Assembly: GCA_963836605.1 (NCBI GenBank)
Contig: CAWIKB010000008.1
Location: forward strand, 372,001-436,000
Origin: Bog-473 sp963836605
GTDB taxonomy: Bacteria > Actinomycetota > Acidimicrobiia > Acidimicrobiales > RAAP-2
Length of the DNA stretch: 64,000 nucleotides
Direction of reading: 5' to 3'
Shown here: positions 8,727 to 17,612 of the stretch, piece after piece
How positions within the stretch are numbered: position 1 is the stretch's first letter
How the letters are laid out: the number at the start of each line of letters is the position of its first letter
Made by a program: the position numbers and the translations under genes
The notes under the pieces: model-generated
The model's database searches: none
What the model was told of the DNA's origin: nothing
Seen by the model: only the letters and a program-made list of their open reading frames with translations

Positions 8727-9572
8727 CTAGCGCGTGACGAGACCACCATCGGCGTGGACCACGGTACCCGTCACATAGCTCGACGCATCAGACGCGAGAA
8801 AGAGGGCAGGACCCACCATCTCGGAGGCGTCCGCCACCCGTCGCAGCAGGCAGGCATGGGCCATCCCGGCGGTAGCTGCTGAACCGGTGGCACGTGTCAT
8901 GTCGGTGTCGACGGACCCTGGGGCGAGAGCGTTGACCCGAATGCCTTCCGACGCCAGGCCGGCGGCCAGCGCTTTGGTGTACGAGACCATGGCGGCCTTG
9001 GCGGCTGCGTAGTGGGCGACCGTGGAGGAGAAAAGCCAGGCTCCTGCCGAAACCAGGTTGATGACAGACGCATGATCCGAGACCCGCAAGTAGGGAAGGG
9101 ACTCTTCGATAAGAAAGAGCGGGCCTTTTACATTGACGTCGAGCGATTTGGTGACCCCCGCCTCCGTAAAGCTCCCGATGGGCTCCGTGAGCGCATTCGC
9201 CGCGTTGTTGACCAGGACATCGATGCCACCGAAGCGTTCCACCGTGGCGGTGGCGAGGGCGTGCACATCTTCCAAGGAGCCCATGTGGCAGGCGATGCCC
9301 GTGGCGTCGATGCCCACTGCACGCAATGCCTCCACGGTTTCCGCACACGCGTCAGGCTTTCGACTTGCGACAACGACGCGAGCCCCGGCCTGCCCGAATC
9401 CTTCGGCGATCGCGCGGCCGATGCCGCGAGTTCCTCCAGTGATCAGCGCCACCCGCCCATCAAGTCGGAAGAGCTGACCCACGTCGATCGCATTGCCAGC
9501 GCTCTCGAGCCCGCCAGCTTCCGTACGACCAGCCGAGTCGATCGGAGTCTCCTTGGGCGTTAGGGAGCTCAT
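8727..9572 (-). CDS. SDR family oxidoreductase
   Basis: A 281-residue classical short-chain dehydrogenase/reductase. Residues about 38-56 hold the NAD(P) motif ALITGGTRGIGRA; NNAAN is the structural motif, the Ser is in INLVSAGAW, and the catalytic Tyr/Lys pair is YAAAK. About 30 residues precede the Rossmann fold, more than usual, so an internal start is possible. The C-terminus ASSYVTGTVVHADGGL is typical of 3-oxoacyl-ACP-reductase-like members. Substrate unknown. The second SDR (9882) is divergent, and the 309-base gap holds a possible shared operator. Confidence 0.88.
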   Translation of the reverse strand: MSSLTPKETPIDSAGRTEAGGLESAGNAIDVGQLFRLDGRVALITGGTRGIGRAIAEGFGQAGARVVVASRKPDACAETVEALRAVGIDATGIACHMGSLEDVHALATATVERFGGIDVLVNNAANALTEPIGSFTEAGVTKSLDVNVKGPLFLIEESLPYLRVSDHASVINLVSAGAWLFSSTVAHYAAAKAAMVSYTKALAAGLASEGIRVNALAPGSVDTDMTRATGSAATAGMAHACLLRRVADASEMVGPALFLASDASSYVTGTVVHADGGLVTR

Positions 9573-9741
9573 GAGAGTTCCGATCCGAACTCTGGGCGGA
9601 CGGCAACCACCTCACCGGAGATCTCACGAACAACGCCAGACGTCAAGTCCACGCCCTGCACTGCTTCTTTCGTAAAGCGCATGGAGATCCAATCCGGACG
9701 ATCGTTGGTCAGTGACGAGTTATATATTATATGACGCGGCA

Positions 9742-9791
9742 AAGGATGCAGATTTCACACGACCAATGATTGGGGAATGCGCTGCATCCTT
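9742..9791. promoter_or_regulatory. Inverted repeat and possible promoter between two SDR genes
   Basis: AAGGATGCAG (9742-9751) and CTGCATCCTT (9782-9791) are perfect 10-base inverted repeats around a 30-base spacer. The spacer contains a second palindrome, CCAATGATTGG (9763-9773), with nearly the same centre. A TTGACA at 9790-9795 overlaps the right arm and could be the -35 of the gene at 9882. About 20 bases upstream is the AT-rich run TATATATTATAT. It looks like a regulator site, but no regulator gene is adjacent. Confidence 0.45.
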
Positions 9792-9881
9792 GACAGCTGC
9801 ATGAAACATGAAGATAGGCAAAGGACTGCCTTCCTAGCGGTTACCAATCTGGAGCATCCCTTTGAATGAGGTGGTTCGATC

Positions 9882-10622
9882 ATGTTTGATTTGAGTGGGC
9901 GAGTGGCACTCGTCACCGGTGCTGGCCAAAACGTTGGGGCCGGCATCGCCCGGATGCTCGCCGCTCAAGGCGCGGTCGTTGCAGTGAATGACTTTGTCGC
10001 AGATCGAGCCGAGCAAGCGGCGAATGCCTTGGGCGCTCCGGCAATCGCCGCACCCTTCGACGTCACCAATCTCAAGTCGGTCGAAGCAGGGATTGCCGAT
10101 GTTGTGAAACGTATCGGCCCGGTCGAGATTCTCGTCAACAATGCTGGGAACGGCGGAGTAGGAGGGATGCGGGCGGCGAAGTTCCGGGAGGTTGAACCCA
10201 CTGAATGGGTCGGGCCAGTCGAAGTGAACCTCTATGGGGTCATGAATTGTTGCAAGGCCGTTATCGATGCAATGTGTGACCGCAATTGGGGCCGAATAGT
10301 CACGATTTCTTCGGGAGCGGGCACCGGCGGAGTGGCCTTGGGAGTGACGGCTTACAGCGCCGGTAAGGGAGGAGGACTTTCATTCACTCGATCGTTGGCC
10401 CTGGAGGTGGCTCGATCCGGGGTTACGGCCAACACGCTTGCCATCGGCCTGATGTCGATGGAGGATCAGAACGTCACTGAATACCTAGCCAAATCGATCC
10501 CGGTCGGACGTACTGGCACTCCGGAGGATATTGGAGCTGCCTGCGTCTGGTTGGCCTCCGATGAGGCTTCCTGGGTCACCGCTCAGACAATCGAAATCAA
10601 TGGAGGCTCAATCACCACATAA
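9882..10622 (+). CDS. SDR family oxidoreductase
   Basis: A 246-residue classical SDR. ALVTGAGQNVGAGIA is the cofactor loop, NNAGN the structural motif, TISSGAG carries the catalytic Ser and YSAGK the Tyr/Lys pair. The ending EASWVTAQTIEINGGSITT is normal for the family. The cofactor loop has QNVG in place of the usual GIG, seen in a minority of SDRs. The ATG at 9882 follows a weak purine-rich stretch. No linked pathway gene reveals the substrate. Confidence 0.9.
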   Translation: MFDLSGRVALVTGAGQNVGAGIARMLAAQGAVVAVNDFVADRAEQAANALGAPAIAAPFDVTNLKSVEAGIADVVKRIGPVEILVNNAGNGGVGGMRAAKFREVEPTEWVGPVEVNLYGVMNCCKAVIDAMCDRNWGRIVTISSGAGTGGVALGVTAYSAGKGGGLSFTRSLALEVARSGVTANTLAIGLMSMEDQNVTEYLAKSIPVGRTGTPEDIGAACVWLASDEASWVTAQTIEINGGSITT

Positions 10623-10947
10623 CGAGGAGACGTCCTTGGCGAAGAGAAGCTCGGCGCCTCGGCCAGCGAGCGCCTGTGTTCACAGCTCGAGCCGGGCGGA
10701 GCGCCGCCAGAGCCCCCGTTCACTTCCCGGCGAGCTTGGTGCCACCCTTCCTCTCATCGGGGAGAAATCCACGCATGGTGCACGGTGCTCGTCACGCAGC
10801 TCTCCGTTGAACGATAACGTTCGGCGTGGAGCGAGTGGGACCTGTAGCGGCCGAGCTGGGCCTTGCTCTGGAAACGCCACTGAGTACTTTGTGAAACACC
10901 CATGAAGTACTCATGGTTGACCTCGTGTTATGGACCCCGATCGTGGG
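10623..10947. other. Intergenic, no gene seen
   Basis: This 325-base gap between the SDR gene and the convergent Anbu gene holds only out-of-frame open stretches with Arg/Ser-rich, non-protein-like composition. I see no RNA gene, repeat or convincing terminator. Confidence 0.5.
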
Positions 10948-11691
10948 TTAAAGGAGTTGGATGTCCCCGGGTTCGACCATGGGAAGCTCACTCAGGGCCG
11001 CGTTGAGGTGCCGAGCCCACACCTCGCCCAGTCGGGTTAAGAAGGGCGAGTCCTCTGCGATCCGGGCGTGTTCGATCTGGTGAGAAGAAGGACGGTACAG
11101 GCCGAGGTCATAGGGAGGGCCGACTGAAAGGTTGGCGCTTGCGGTGCTGACCATCGAGCTCAGCGCGACCTTCGCTGCCGCGGTGATCGGGAGATCCGAG
11201 TGGGTGGCCAGCTCAAGCAGGAACTTGCCGTACTTCGTCTCGCCGATCTGAAGGAACGGCCGCTCATCAGAAGCTCGGATGTAATTGCCTTCGGGGTAGA
11301 CGAGCAGGATGTCGGGTGCCTGGTCGGCGATCTGTCCGCCGATCAGGAAGGTCGAGGTGCCGTCAGCACCCGAGGCCGACAGCGCCGCTCGGTGGGATTC
11401 GGCGACCTCCACGCTTACCCTGCCCAGGTACAGTGCGAGGTCAAAGAGGTGCTCACCGGTGGCGAGGGAGTCGGGGGAGCCGGGGTTCGCCAGGTCGCGG
11501 TCGAGGCGATCCATCACCTCCTGTGTCGTAGCCAGGTTGCCGGCTGATTGTATGACGACGGTCCGATCAGCCGCCGGGTGGAAGACGAAGAGCTTCTTGT
11601 AAGTGCTGACATTGTCGACCCCGGCGTTCGTCCGGGTGTCGGAAAGAAAAATCAGGCCATCGGTCAAGCGCATCGCCAGGCAGTAGGTCAT
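10948..11691 (-). CDS. Anbu-type proteasome-like peptidase
   Basis: A 247-residue protein beginning MTYCLAMRLTDGLIFLSDTRTNAGVDN, the start typical of Anbu (ancestral beta-subunit) proteins, a bacterial relative of proteasome beta subunits. Thr2 would become the N-terminal nucleophile after Met removal. Further blocks are RTVVIQSAGNLATTQEV and FLIGGQ. The ATG at 11691 was chosen because it gives this N-terminus and sits behind GAGGAG; the open frame runs 39 residues further upstream without likeness. Anbu genes elsewhere usually sit with transglutaminase and ATP-grasp genes; here the neighbour is a divergent glutaminase, 68 nt away. Substrate unknown. Confidence 0.88.
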   Translation of the reverse strand: MTYCLAMRLTDGLIFLSDTRTNAGVDNVSTYKKLFVFHPAADRTVVIQSAGNLATTQEVMDRLDRDLANPGSPDSLATGEHLFDLALYLGRVSVEVAESHRAALSASGADGTSTFLIGGQIADQAPDILLVYPEGNYIRASDERPFLQIGETKYGKFLLELATHSDLPITAAAKVALSSMVSTASANLSVGPPYDLGLYRPSSHQIEHARIAEDSPFLTRLGEVWARHLNAALSELPMVEPGDIQLL

Positions 11692-11759
11692 GGGCTCCTC
11701 TCGTCCAGGCCGATGTTGGTGGACGGCGTTCGTTTGTAGGAATATGAGCGGCAATAGCC

Positions 11760-12815
11760 ATGATGACACCCGCAGCAGAACCAGCGATGACAGACCCCTC
11801 CCGCGCAACCATCCGAAGCGATGTCCCGTCCTTAGTTTCGACGGGTACCCTTCCGTCCCGCGAGTTGGTGCTTCAGCGGATGACCGAAGCGTACGAGCGT
11901 TACCGAGAGGTCGAAACCGGGAGCGTCGCGTCCTATATTCCCGCGCTTGCTGCCGCGTCGCCTGACTGGTTCGGTCTCGCCGTCGCCGGCGTGCGCGGGG
12001 CAGTCGCGGCGGTTGGCGACGCGGACCTCGAGTTCTCGATCCAGAGTGTCTCTAAGCCATTCGCCTTCGCCCTCGTTTGCCAGGAGATCGGCTCCACGGC
12101 GGCACGACGGAAGCTCGGTGTGAACGGCACCGGATTGCCCTTCGACTCGGTGCTTGCCATCGAGATCGGCGCGGATCGCATGACCAATCCAATGGTGAAC
12201 GCCGGCGCGATTGCCACCACCAGCCTCGTCCCGGGACGGAGTTCGGCCGAGCGTTGGGAGTTCATCCGAACCGGGCTCTCGCGGTTCGCTGGCCGCGAGC
12301 TCGCGGTTGACGAAGAGGTCTTCGAATCTGAGCAGGGGACCAATCAGCGCAACCGCGGCATTGCTCACCTGCTCGCAGGCTACGACCGGATCTATTGCGA
12401 TCCAGATGAAGCCACGGACCTCTATACACGGCAGTGCTCGCTCCTCGTCAGCGCGCGGGATCTCGCCGTGATGGGAGCAACCCTGGCAGACGGCGGTGTG
12501 AACCCGCTCACCGGGGAAACCGTCATCGACCCGCCCCACTGCAAAGCCGTGCTCGCCGTACTTGCCACCGCGGGTCTGTACGAACGCTCTGGCGACTGGC
12601 TCTATGACATCGGCCTGCCGGGCAAGAGCGGCGTCAGCGGTGGCATGGTCACAATTTCGCCGGGAAAGGGCGGCCTCGCCGTGTTCTCCCCACCCCTCGA
12701 TCCGGCCGGTAATTCTGTGCGGGGGAAGCTCGCCACGTCCTATCTCTCCGATGCGCTCGGTCTCAACCTCTTCGCCTCAACGTACGAGCCTGATCAAGTG
12801 CAGGCCGACCCGTAG
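11760..12815 (+). CDS. glsA: Glutaminase (serine-type, GlsA family)
   Basis: A 351-residue glutaminase that hydrolyses L-glutamine to glutamate and ammonia; cytosolic. The beta-lactamase-like fold shows the S-x-x-K catalytic pair in FSIQSVSKPFAF, NPMVNAGAIATTSL, the Asn-rich QRNRGIAHLL block and the closing KSGVSGGMVTISPGK. The frame is complete. Several Met codons occur near the start (11760, 11763, 11787), and the family consensus begins around residue 28, so the exact start is open. It diverges from the Anbu gene and the two may share a regulatory region. Confidence 0.92.
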   Translation: MMTPAAEPAMTDPSRATIRSDVPSLVSTGTLPSRELVLQRMTEAYERYREVETGSVASYIPALAAASPDWFGLAVAGVRGAVAAVGDADLEFSIQSVSKPFAFALVCQEIGSTAARRKLGVNGTGLPFDSVLAIEIGADRMTNPMVNAGAIATTSLVPGRSSAERWEFIRTGLSRFAGRELAVDEEVFESEQGTNQRNRGIAHLLAGYDRIYCDPDEATDLYTRQCSLLVSARDLAVMGATLADGGVNPLTGETVIDPPHCKAVLAVLATAGLYERSGDWLYDIGLPGKSGVSGGMVTISPGKGGLAVFSPPLDPAGNSVRGKLATSYLSDALGLNLFASTYEPDQVQADP

Positions 12816-13274
12816 GGGCATGCCCGGTGCGCATCCGATTGAGGAACTCGCGAACAGGCTGGGTAGGTGCCGGGCGGCCAACAGACGGTAGTCGCCCTAG
12901 AAGGTCCGGTCGTCGGATGAACATACGCCTTTGACAATCCCCGAAAAGTTCCGCGTCCCAACGCCGACTTCGGGGTCAGGTTCAAGGTTCCCCCATACGT
13001 GCGCACACCCTGCTGATCGTCGGAGACGTCACGGGGCGAATCCACTAGTTGCCGCCTCGCCGAGTACACCGGAATCACCAACCCCGGTGGAGGTCGAATC
13101 GGCGTTCGTGCAAGGTGAGTGTGTGAGCGCGCCAAAACCGGACAGTTTGCAGTGGCTCGAGACAACAGGTCCGTTCCCTGAACCTCCTGATCGGACCCCT
13201 CCAAGCCTGCGGGGGTCCATGGAACTGAAATTGCGTGATGGGTTAATCCCACCGCCGAGGTGCCGAGTGGTCAC
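12816..13274. other. Intergenic, no gene seen
   Basis: About 460 bases between glsA and the CsbD promoter. One plus-strand frame runs in continuously from 12931 into CsbD, but its upstream part is Pro/Ser/Arg-rich and has no ribosome-binding site or family likeness. I see no RNA gene or repeat here. Confidence 0.5.
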
Positions 13275-13300
13275 GTTTTTACCGCACCCGAGACGGGTAA
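13275..13300 (+). promoter_or_regulatory. Sigma-B-like promoter of the CsbD gene
   Basis: GTTTTT (13275-13280), 14 nt, GGGTAA (13295-13300). This matches the general-stress sigma-B/sigma-F form GTTT-N12-15-GGGTA known from Bacillus and actinobacteria. It ends 32 nt before the CsbD start, a normal leader length. CsbD takes its name from sigma-B control, so motif and gene support each other. Confidence 0.65.
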
Positions 13301-13332
13301 GGATGACTTACGCAACTATGAAAGGACTCCTG

Positions 13333-13584
13333 ATGGCTGACAACTACAACTCAAAGGATACGGGCCCCGAAGCAGGCGCGAAGGGTGTGGTCGAGGGAGT
13401 CAAGGGCAAAGTCAAAGAGGCGGCTGGTGCTGCCACGGGCAAGGATGATCTGCGTCGCGAGGGTAGAGCACAACAAGAAAAGGCAGATTCACAGCGAGAG
13501 GTAGCTGCCAAGGAGGCCGAAGCTGAAAAGGCTCGGGCGGAGGCAAGCGCCCACGAAGCAGAGCAGCGCAGTCGCCAAGACTGA
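13333..13584 (+). CDS. CsbD family small stress protein
   Basis: An 83-residue, highly charged, soluble protein. Residues about 14-50 carry the CsbD pattern: GVVEGVKGKVKEAAGAATGKDD, then REGRAQQEKADSQ. The C-terminal third is a run of Ala/Glu/Lys/Arg predicted to be helical. The ATG at 13333 follows AAGGA. CsbD-like proteins accumulate in general stress and stationary phase; the molecular role is unknown. The GTTTTT/GGGTAA promoter directly upstream suggests control by a sigma-B-type factor. The DUF1206 gene follows after 38 nt and may be co-transcribed. Confidence 0.85.
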   Translation: MADNYNSKDTGPEAGAKGVVEGVKGKVKEAAGAATGKDDLRREGRAQQEKADSQREVAAKEAEAEKARAEASAHEAEQRSRQD

Positions 13585-13622
13585 ATTGTGGGCGCCGGGC
13601 AGCAAAGGCCCCGCTCCTAACA

Positions 13623-14444
13623 ATGACGACCGTTCAAAGGGGTGAGTATCGGATTGGCCCCGGTGTCGATGTCGATGATCGGACATGGGTTCTTGCCATT
13701 GCTCGAGTGGGCATAGCGTCGAGGGGAATTATCTATCTGTTGTTGGCATATCTGGCGTTCGACATCGCCCGACACGGAAGTGCACCGACTGAGACCAGCA
13801 GTACGGGCGCACTGCAGGAGGCTAGAGGGCGCCCCGGCGGATCAGCGCTGATGATCGTGCTGGCAATCGGGTTGGCTTGCTATGGATTGTGGCGGATGCT
13901 TGATGCATTGACACAAAGGCGGGGTGCGGCGACCCGTGTTTCGTCATTTGTCATTGCGGTGCTCTATTTTGGGCTGTGTGCCCAGGCAGCGAGGTTGATA
14001 TCCGGCCAAGTGTCGAACAATGGCGCTTCGAGCAATCCGGTGCCGTTGGTAGCCAGGGTGCTGCGCTGGTCCGGTGGTCCGGCGATCGTCGAGGTAGCGG
14101 GAGTAGTGCTCGTTGGCGCGGGAGCCGTCTTGGCGATCTGGGGAATCGTTCATCGTCTTGAGAAGGAACTTGCTCTCGATCGGATCGATCGAAGGACAGA
14201 CCAACTCGTCAAGGTGCTCGGAGGCGTGGGTGACGCCGCGAGAGGATTTCTGGTGATCCTCGTCGGGATTTACGTTATCAAGGCGGGTGCCGCTTCAAGT
14301 CCAACTCAAGCCAAGAGCGTGGACGAGTCGCTGAAAGCCTTAGTTCACCACCCTTTCGGGGCAATCGCCATCGGTCTGGTAGCGCTTGGACTCTTGTGCT
14401 TTGCCTTCTATTCCTTCTTCGATGCCCGCTTGCGAAGGCTCTGA
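13623..14444 (+). CDS. DUF1206 membrane protein
   Basis: A 273-residue integral membrane protein with six predicted helices in three pairs, the layout of DUF1206. Each pair starts with a similar phrase: ARVGIASRGIIYLLLAYLAF, then LIVLAIGLACYGLWRMLDA-type, and later GDAARGFLVILVGIYVIKA. Function unknown. It lies 38 nt after the CsbD gene, so it may share the sigma-B-like promoter and belong to a stress operon. The ATG at 13623 is the only reasonable start. Confidence 0.88.
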   Translation: MTTVQRGEYRIGPGVDVDDRTWVLAIARVGIASRGIIYLLLAYLAFDIARHGSAPTETSSTGALQEARGRPGGSALMIVLAIGLACYGLWRMLDALTQRRGAATRVSSFVIAVLYFGLCAQAARLISGQVSNNGASSNPVPLVARVLRWSGGPAIVEVAGVVLVGAGAVLAIWGIVHRLEKELALDRIDRRTDQLVKVLGGVGDAARGFLVILVGIYVIKAGAASSPTQAKSVDESLKALVHHPFGAIAIGLVALGLLCFAFYSFFDARLRRL

Positions 14445-14895
14445 CGACAGGCAGGTTGTCCAACGGCATGATTCCGTCCAGTCAATCCACACCGACCGGA
14501 GTCCCGGCCCACGGCGCAGTTCGTCAGTGTGCGGCTGCTCGCCCTTTCCATAGGGCACCCGAGAGGCCCTCTGCGATCCACAAGGGTGCGCTTCTCGTTG
14601 GCTCAACCAGCCGGCGTCCCGGGTGTCCCGACGAGCGAGATGATCTCGTGAGCACGAACGTGGAGTGAAACGCCATTTGACGACACTGGCGCGATTGCCT
14701 GCAGAATGAAGTTGGGCGATCGGGGAATAGCTCCTCCTGTGGCACGCCTTCGACGATCGGACTGCAGTGCTCATAGATGAGGGTCATTCGTACCCTTAGC
14801 GGCGCGACCGAGAATGTGCTGACGTAGGGCGACGCTGGCACGCCCATGCAGCGCGCCGGGTGGTTGCCCTCGGCGGAAATGGGTATCGAAGGCAC
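14445..14895. other. Intergenic, no gene seen
   Basis: About 450 bases between DUF1206 and the CYTH-CHAD gene. Open frames on both strands are Arg/Ser-rich and lack starts with ribosome-binding sites. No RNA gene or repeat recognised. Confidence 0.5.
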
Positions 14896-16467
14896 ATGGC
14901 ACCCAAGACGGAGCACCTCGAGCGCGAAGTAAAGCTGACGGCCGGAGTGGACTTCAAATTGCCTGACCTGCGCAAGGTCGTCGGCGGGGGAACAATAATT
15001 CGACTACCCGAGCAAGCCTTGCACACTTCCTACTTCGACACGGCGGACTTCCGTCTCTGGGACCGCGGCCTCACGTTGCGGCACCGCAGCGCCGAAGACG
15101 GGGAGTCCGGATTGTGGACCCTGAAGCTGCCGGAGGAGGGAGACGGGCGAACGATCGATCGGACCGAGCTGTCTTGGGCCGGAGGCCGGGAGCGAATCCC
15201 TGAGGCCGCCACCGGGGTGCTTCGGGGGGTCATCCGCCGGGCTGGTCTCAAGGAGGTAGTTGCGCTGGAGTCCACCAGGCAGCGCCTGGTCCTCCACGCT
15301 TCAGGCGGGAGATCGCTGGGGGAGATAGATGACGACATCGTGACGGTGAAGAGCGGTGCGCGCCAGGGCTTGACCTTCCGGCAGATCGAGTTCGAGATCG
15401 GTCTCGACGCTTCAGCGCCGGACGCGGATCCCGACATGGTGGATGCTGTGCTGCACGAGATTTGCCGAGCTGGAGCTCACACCGATGGCGAACAGAAGTT
15501 CACCAAGTCCCTCGGGCTCGGCGGGGGCGAGGCAAGCAGGTCAAAAGCCCAGGAGGCGAGTTCGCCGGTGTCTGTCGCCGACTTGGTCCGGCTCAGCATG
15601 GTCGATGGACTGGACCGTCTGCTCGACTACGACTTTCGCTTGAGAATCGATCCGTCGAACCCACCTGTGCGGGCAGTACATCAGGCCCGGGTTGCCGCCA
15701 GGCGATTGCGCGCCGATCTGAAGACCTTCGCCCCATTGCTCGACCCGGTATGGCAACGCCACACCATTACCGAACTGAAGTGGCTGGGTCAGGTACTGGG
15801 CCGGATCCGAGATGCTGATGTCCTGGCCGACCGCCTTGCTGCCGCCATGACTGTCCCGGTCGAGGCCCAAGGGGCCGACGAGCTTCACTCACGGCTGGCC
15901 GCTCAGCGTCGGGCCCACAGTGCCGAACTCGACGACGTCCTTAATGGCGAGCGCTATCTGCAATTGCTTGAGAGGCTTCACGCCGCCGCTTGCGCTCCGC
16001 CGTTTTACCCAAACCAGCCCGCTTCTCCAGAATCGGAGCGGGGATCCCAGGACGTCAGTCTGGCCAGTGACACAGCAGCCTTGCTGGTGCGCAGGCACTG
16101 GAAAGCACTCCGGCGCAAAGTACGCAAGGTCGGACACCACCCGAACGACGAGGACCTGCACCAGATCCGATTTCGGTCCAAGCGATTGCGCTATGCAGCT
16201 GAAAGGGCAACCCTTGTCGCCGGGAAGCCGGCCCGTCGGACCGCACATCGAGCCGAAGAATTGCAGACCATTCTGGGGAAACACCACGACGCCGTCGCGG
16301 CTGAAGCCTGGCTCCGACAGATTGCGCTCCTCAGCACACCACCGGCCAGCTTCGTCGCTGGCCGCCTTGTTGCTGAGGAGGAGCGAAAGCAGAGGGAATA
16401 CGCAAGTCAGTGGAGGTCCGTGTGGCGCGAACTGCGGATTAAGAGAAACACCTCCTGGCTCCGGTGA
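14896..16467 (+). CDS. CYTH and CHAD domain protein
   Basis: A 523-residue two-domain protein. The CYTH domain (about residues 5-205) opens with EREVKL, the ExExK motif that binds triphosphates and divalent metal. The CHAD domain (about 225-520) is helical with conserved His/Arg phrases: VHQARVAARRLRADLKTF and HQIRFRSKRLRYAAERA. CHAD domains bind polyphosphate, and CYTH-CHAD fusions are thought to act in polyphosphate or triphosphate metabolism. The ATG at 14896 was preferred to 14860 because the CYTH motif starts 9 residues later. It stands alone on the plus strand. Confidence 0.93.
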   Translation: MAPKTEHLEREVKLTAGVDFKLPDLRKVVGGGTIIRLPEQALHTSYFDTADFRLWDRGLTLRHRSAEDGESGLWTLKLPEEGDGRTIDRTELSWAGGRERIPEAATGVLRGVIRRAGLKEVVALESTRQRLVLHASGGRSLGEIDDDIVTVKSGARQGLTFRQIEFEIGLDASAPDADPDMVDAVLHEICRAGAHTDGEQKFTKSLGLGGGEASRSKAQEASSPVSVADLVRLSMVDGLDRLLDYDFRLRIDPSNPPVRAVHQARVAARRLRADLKTFAPLLDPVWQRHTITELKWLGQVLGRIRDADVLADRLAAAMTVPVEAQGADELHSRLAAQRRAHSAELDDVLNGERYLQLLERLHAAACAPPFYPNQPASPESERGSQDVSLASDTAALLVRRHWKALRRKVRKVGHHPNDEDLHQIRFRSKRLRYAAERATLVAGKPARRTAHRAEELQTILGKHHDAVAAEAWLRQIALLSTPPASFVAGRLVAEEERKQREYASQWRSVWRELRIKRNTSWLR

Positions 16468-16865
16468 CGCAGCCAAGCTGATCGGTTCATGGGTCCAAAG
16501 TGGACGTCGTGGTGCACCTATTCTGACGCACGATATCTTTATTTGGACGAACATTCGACACGCCGGCCGCTCCTCCGCTCGGCTGCGTCAAGTGATTGGT
16601 CAACCCTCTTTGATATCGAGGCGAATGGCGGAGAGGGAGATCACCCAACCGAGCCCGCAGCCTATGGACGTGTCATTGCACCGAGGGTTGAGAGCAGCTC
16701 CGAGGCGGGAGTGGTCCAGTCAACATGGGTTTTGAATGTAGCCGACCGGGTAGAACAGTCACGGTGCGAAGGCATGACGAAAGGAAGAACCGTGAGCATG
16801 ACATTGCTGGAGCAGGTACCGGCTCTGCCGACCGGTGAAGTGTCAGATGGAAGCGAGGGAGAACC
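16468..16865. other. Intergenic, no convincing gene
   Basis: About 400 bases before the hemerythrin gene. A 127-codon plus-strand frame (16489-16872) crosses it, but its composition is not protein-like and it has no ribosome-binding site. GAGGGAG at 16855-16861 is the ribosome-binding site of the next gene. Confidence 0.5.
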
Positions 16866-17612
16866 GTGGTGACCCGTGCCGCGCAGAAGGAGCCAGCGCG
16901 GTCCTCGCGACGGGTGAGTGCGGGCGGCCGTCGCAGTGGGCCGCGCCCGATCGACGCCATCGCCTACCTCAAGGCGGACCACCGAGCAGTCGAGAAGGCG
17001 TTCCGTGCTTTCGAGAACTCAGGAGAGAGGGCGTTTCGCACCAAGCGGAAGCTGGTGGACGAGATGGTGCGGGAGCTCTCGCTGCACGCGGCGGTCGAGG
17101 AGCAGTTTTTCTATCCTGCCGTGCGCCGGGCCGTGCCGGCACTGCATCGCGACGTCCTCGAGGCACTCGAGGAGCACCACGTAGCCAAATGGCTGCTCTC
17201 CGAGCTCGACGGCATGGACGCGGCGGACGAGCGCTTCGACGCCAAGGTGGCGGTTCTCACCGAGAGCGTGCGGCACCACGTTCGTGAGGAGGAGCGCGAG
17301 CTCTTTCCCGAGGTGCGGAGAGCGATGGAGCGCAAGGAACTGATGGAACTCGGTAACAAGTTGCGGGAGGCGAAGCTCCTGGCGCCGACGCGCCCCATCC
17401 GCGCTCGCCCGACGAGCCGCCGGGCAACCTCATCGCCGGGACTGTCGCCGGGGTGGTGGACCGGGCCCGCACCGCGGTCAAATCGAGGGCGTAGCACCCC
17501 GTGGGGAGCGGCCGGTCCGACTTGTCTGGCCCCTGGCGGACCCGTCGGAGCGCTGACCGTGGCCAGTGACTACCCGCTCTACGTCTTACGGCCGGCGTGG
17601 ATGACGAGGTGA
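16866..17612 (+). CDS. Hemerythrin-like (HHE) protein with shifted C-terminus
   Basis: A protein with a hemerythrin HHE domain at about residues 25-160: YLKADHRAVEKAF, LHAAVEEQFFYP, LEEHHVAKWLLSEL and VRHHVREEERELFPEV supply the His/Glu iron ligands. Around residue 177 the frame becomes Pro/Arg/Ser-rich. One frame over, the sequence reads HPRSPDEPPGNLIAGTVAGV and then VDRARTAVKSRA to a stop at 17492-17494, the usual ending of this family. One C missing from the run CCCC at 17393-17396 explains the switch. As given, the frame runs on to 17612 and overlaps the HAD gene by 16 nt; the repaired gene would end at 17494. Confidence 0.85.
   Translation: MVTRAAQKEPARSSRRVSAGGRRSGPRPIDAIAYLKADHRAVEKAFRAFENSGERAFRTKRKLVDEMVRELSLHAAVEEQFFYPAVRRAVPALHRDVLEALEEHHVAKWLLSELDGMDAADERFDAKVAVLTESVRHHVREEERELFPEVRRAMERKELMELGNKLREAKLLAPTRPIRARPTSRRATSSPGLSPGWWTGPAPRSNRGRSTPWGAAGPTCLAPGGPVGALTVASDYPLYVLRPAWMTR

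Noticed and set aside
16489..16872. 127-codon frame between CYTH-CHAD and hemerythrin
   Set aside because: Composition is not protein-like, there is no ribosome-binding site, and it overlaps the well-supported hemerythrin start.
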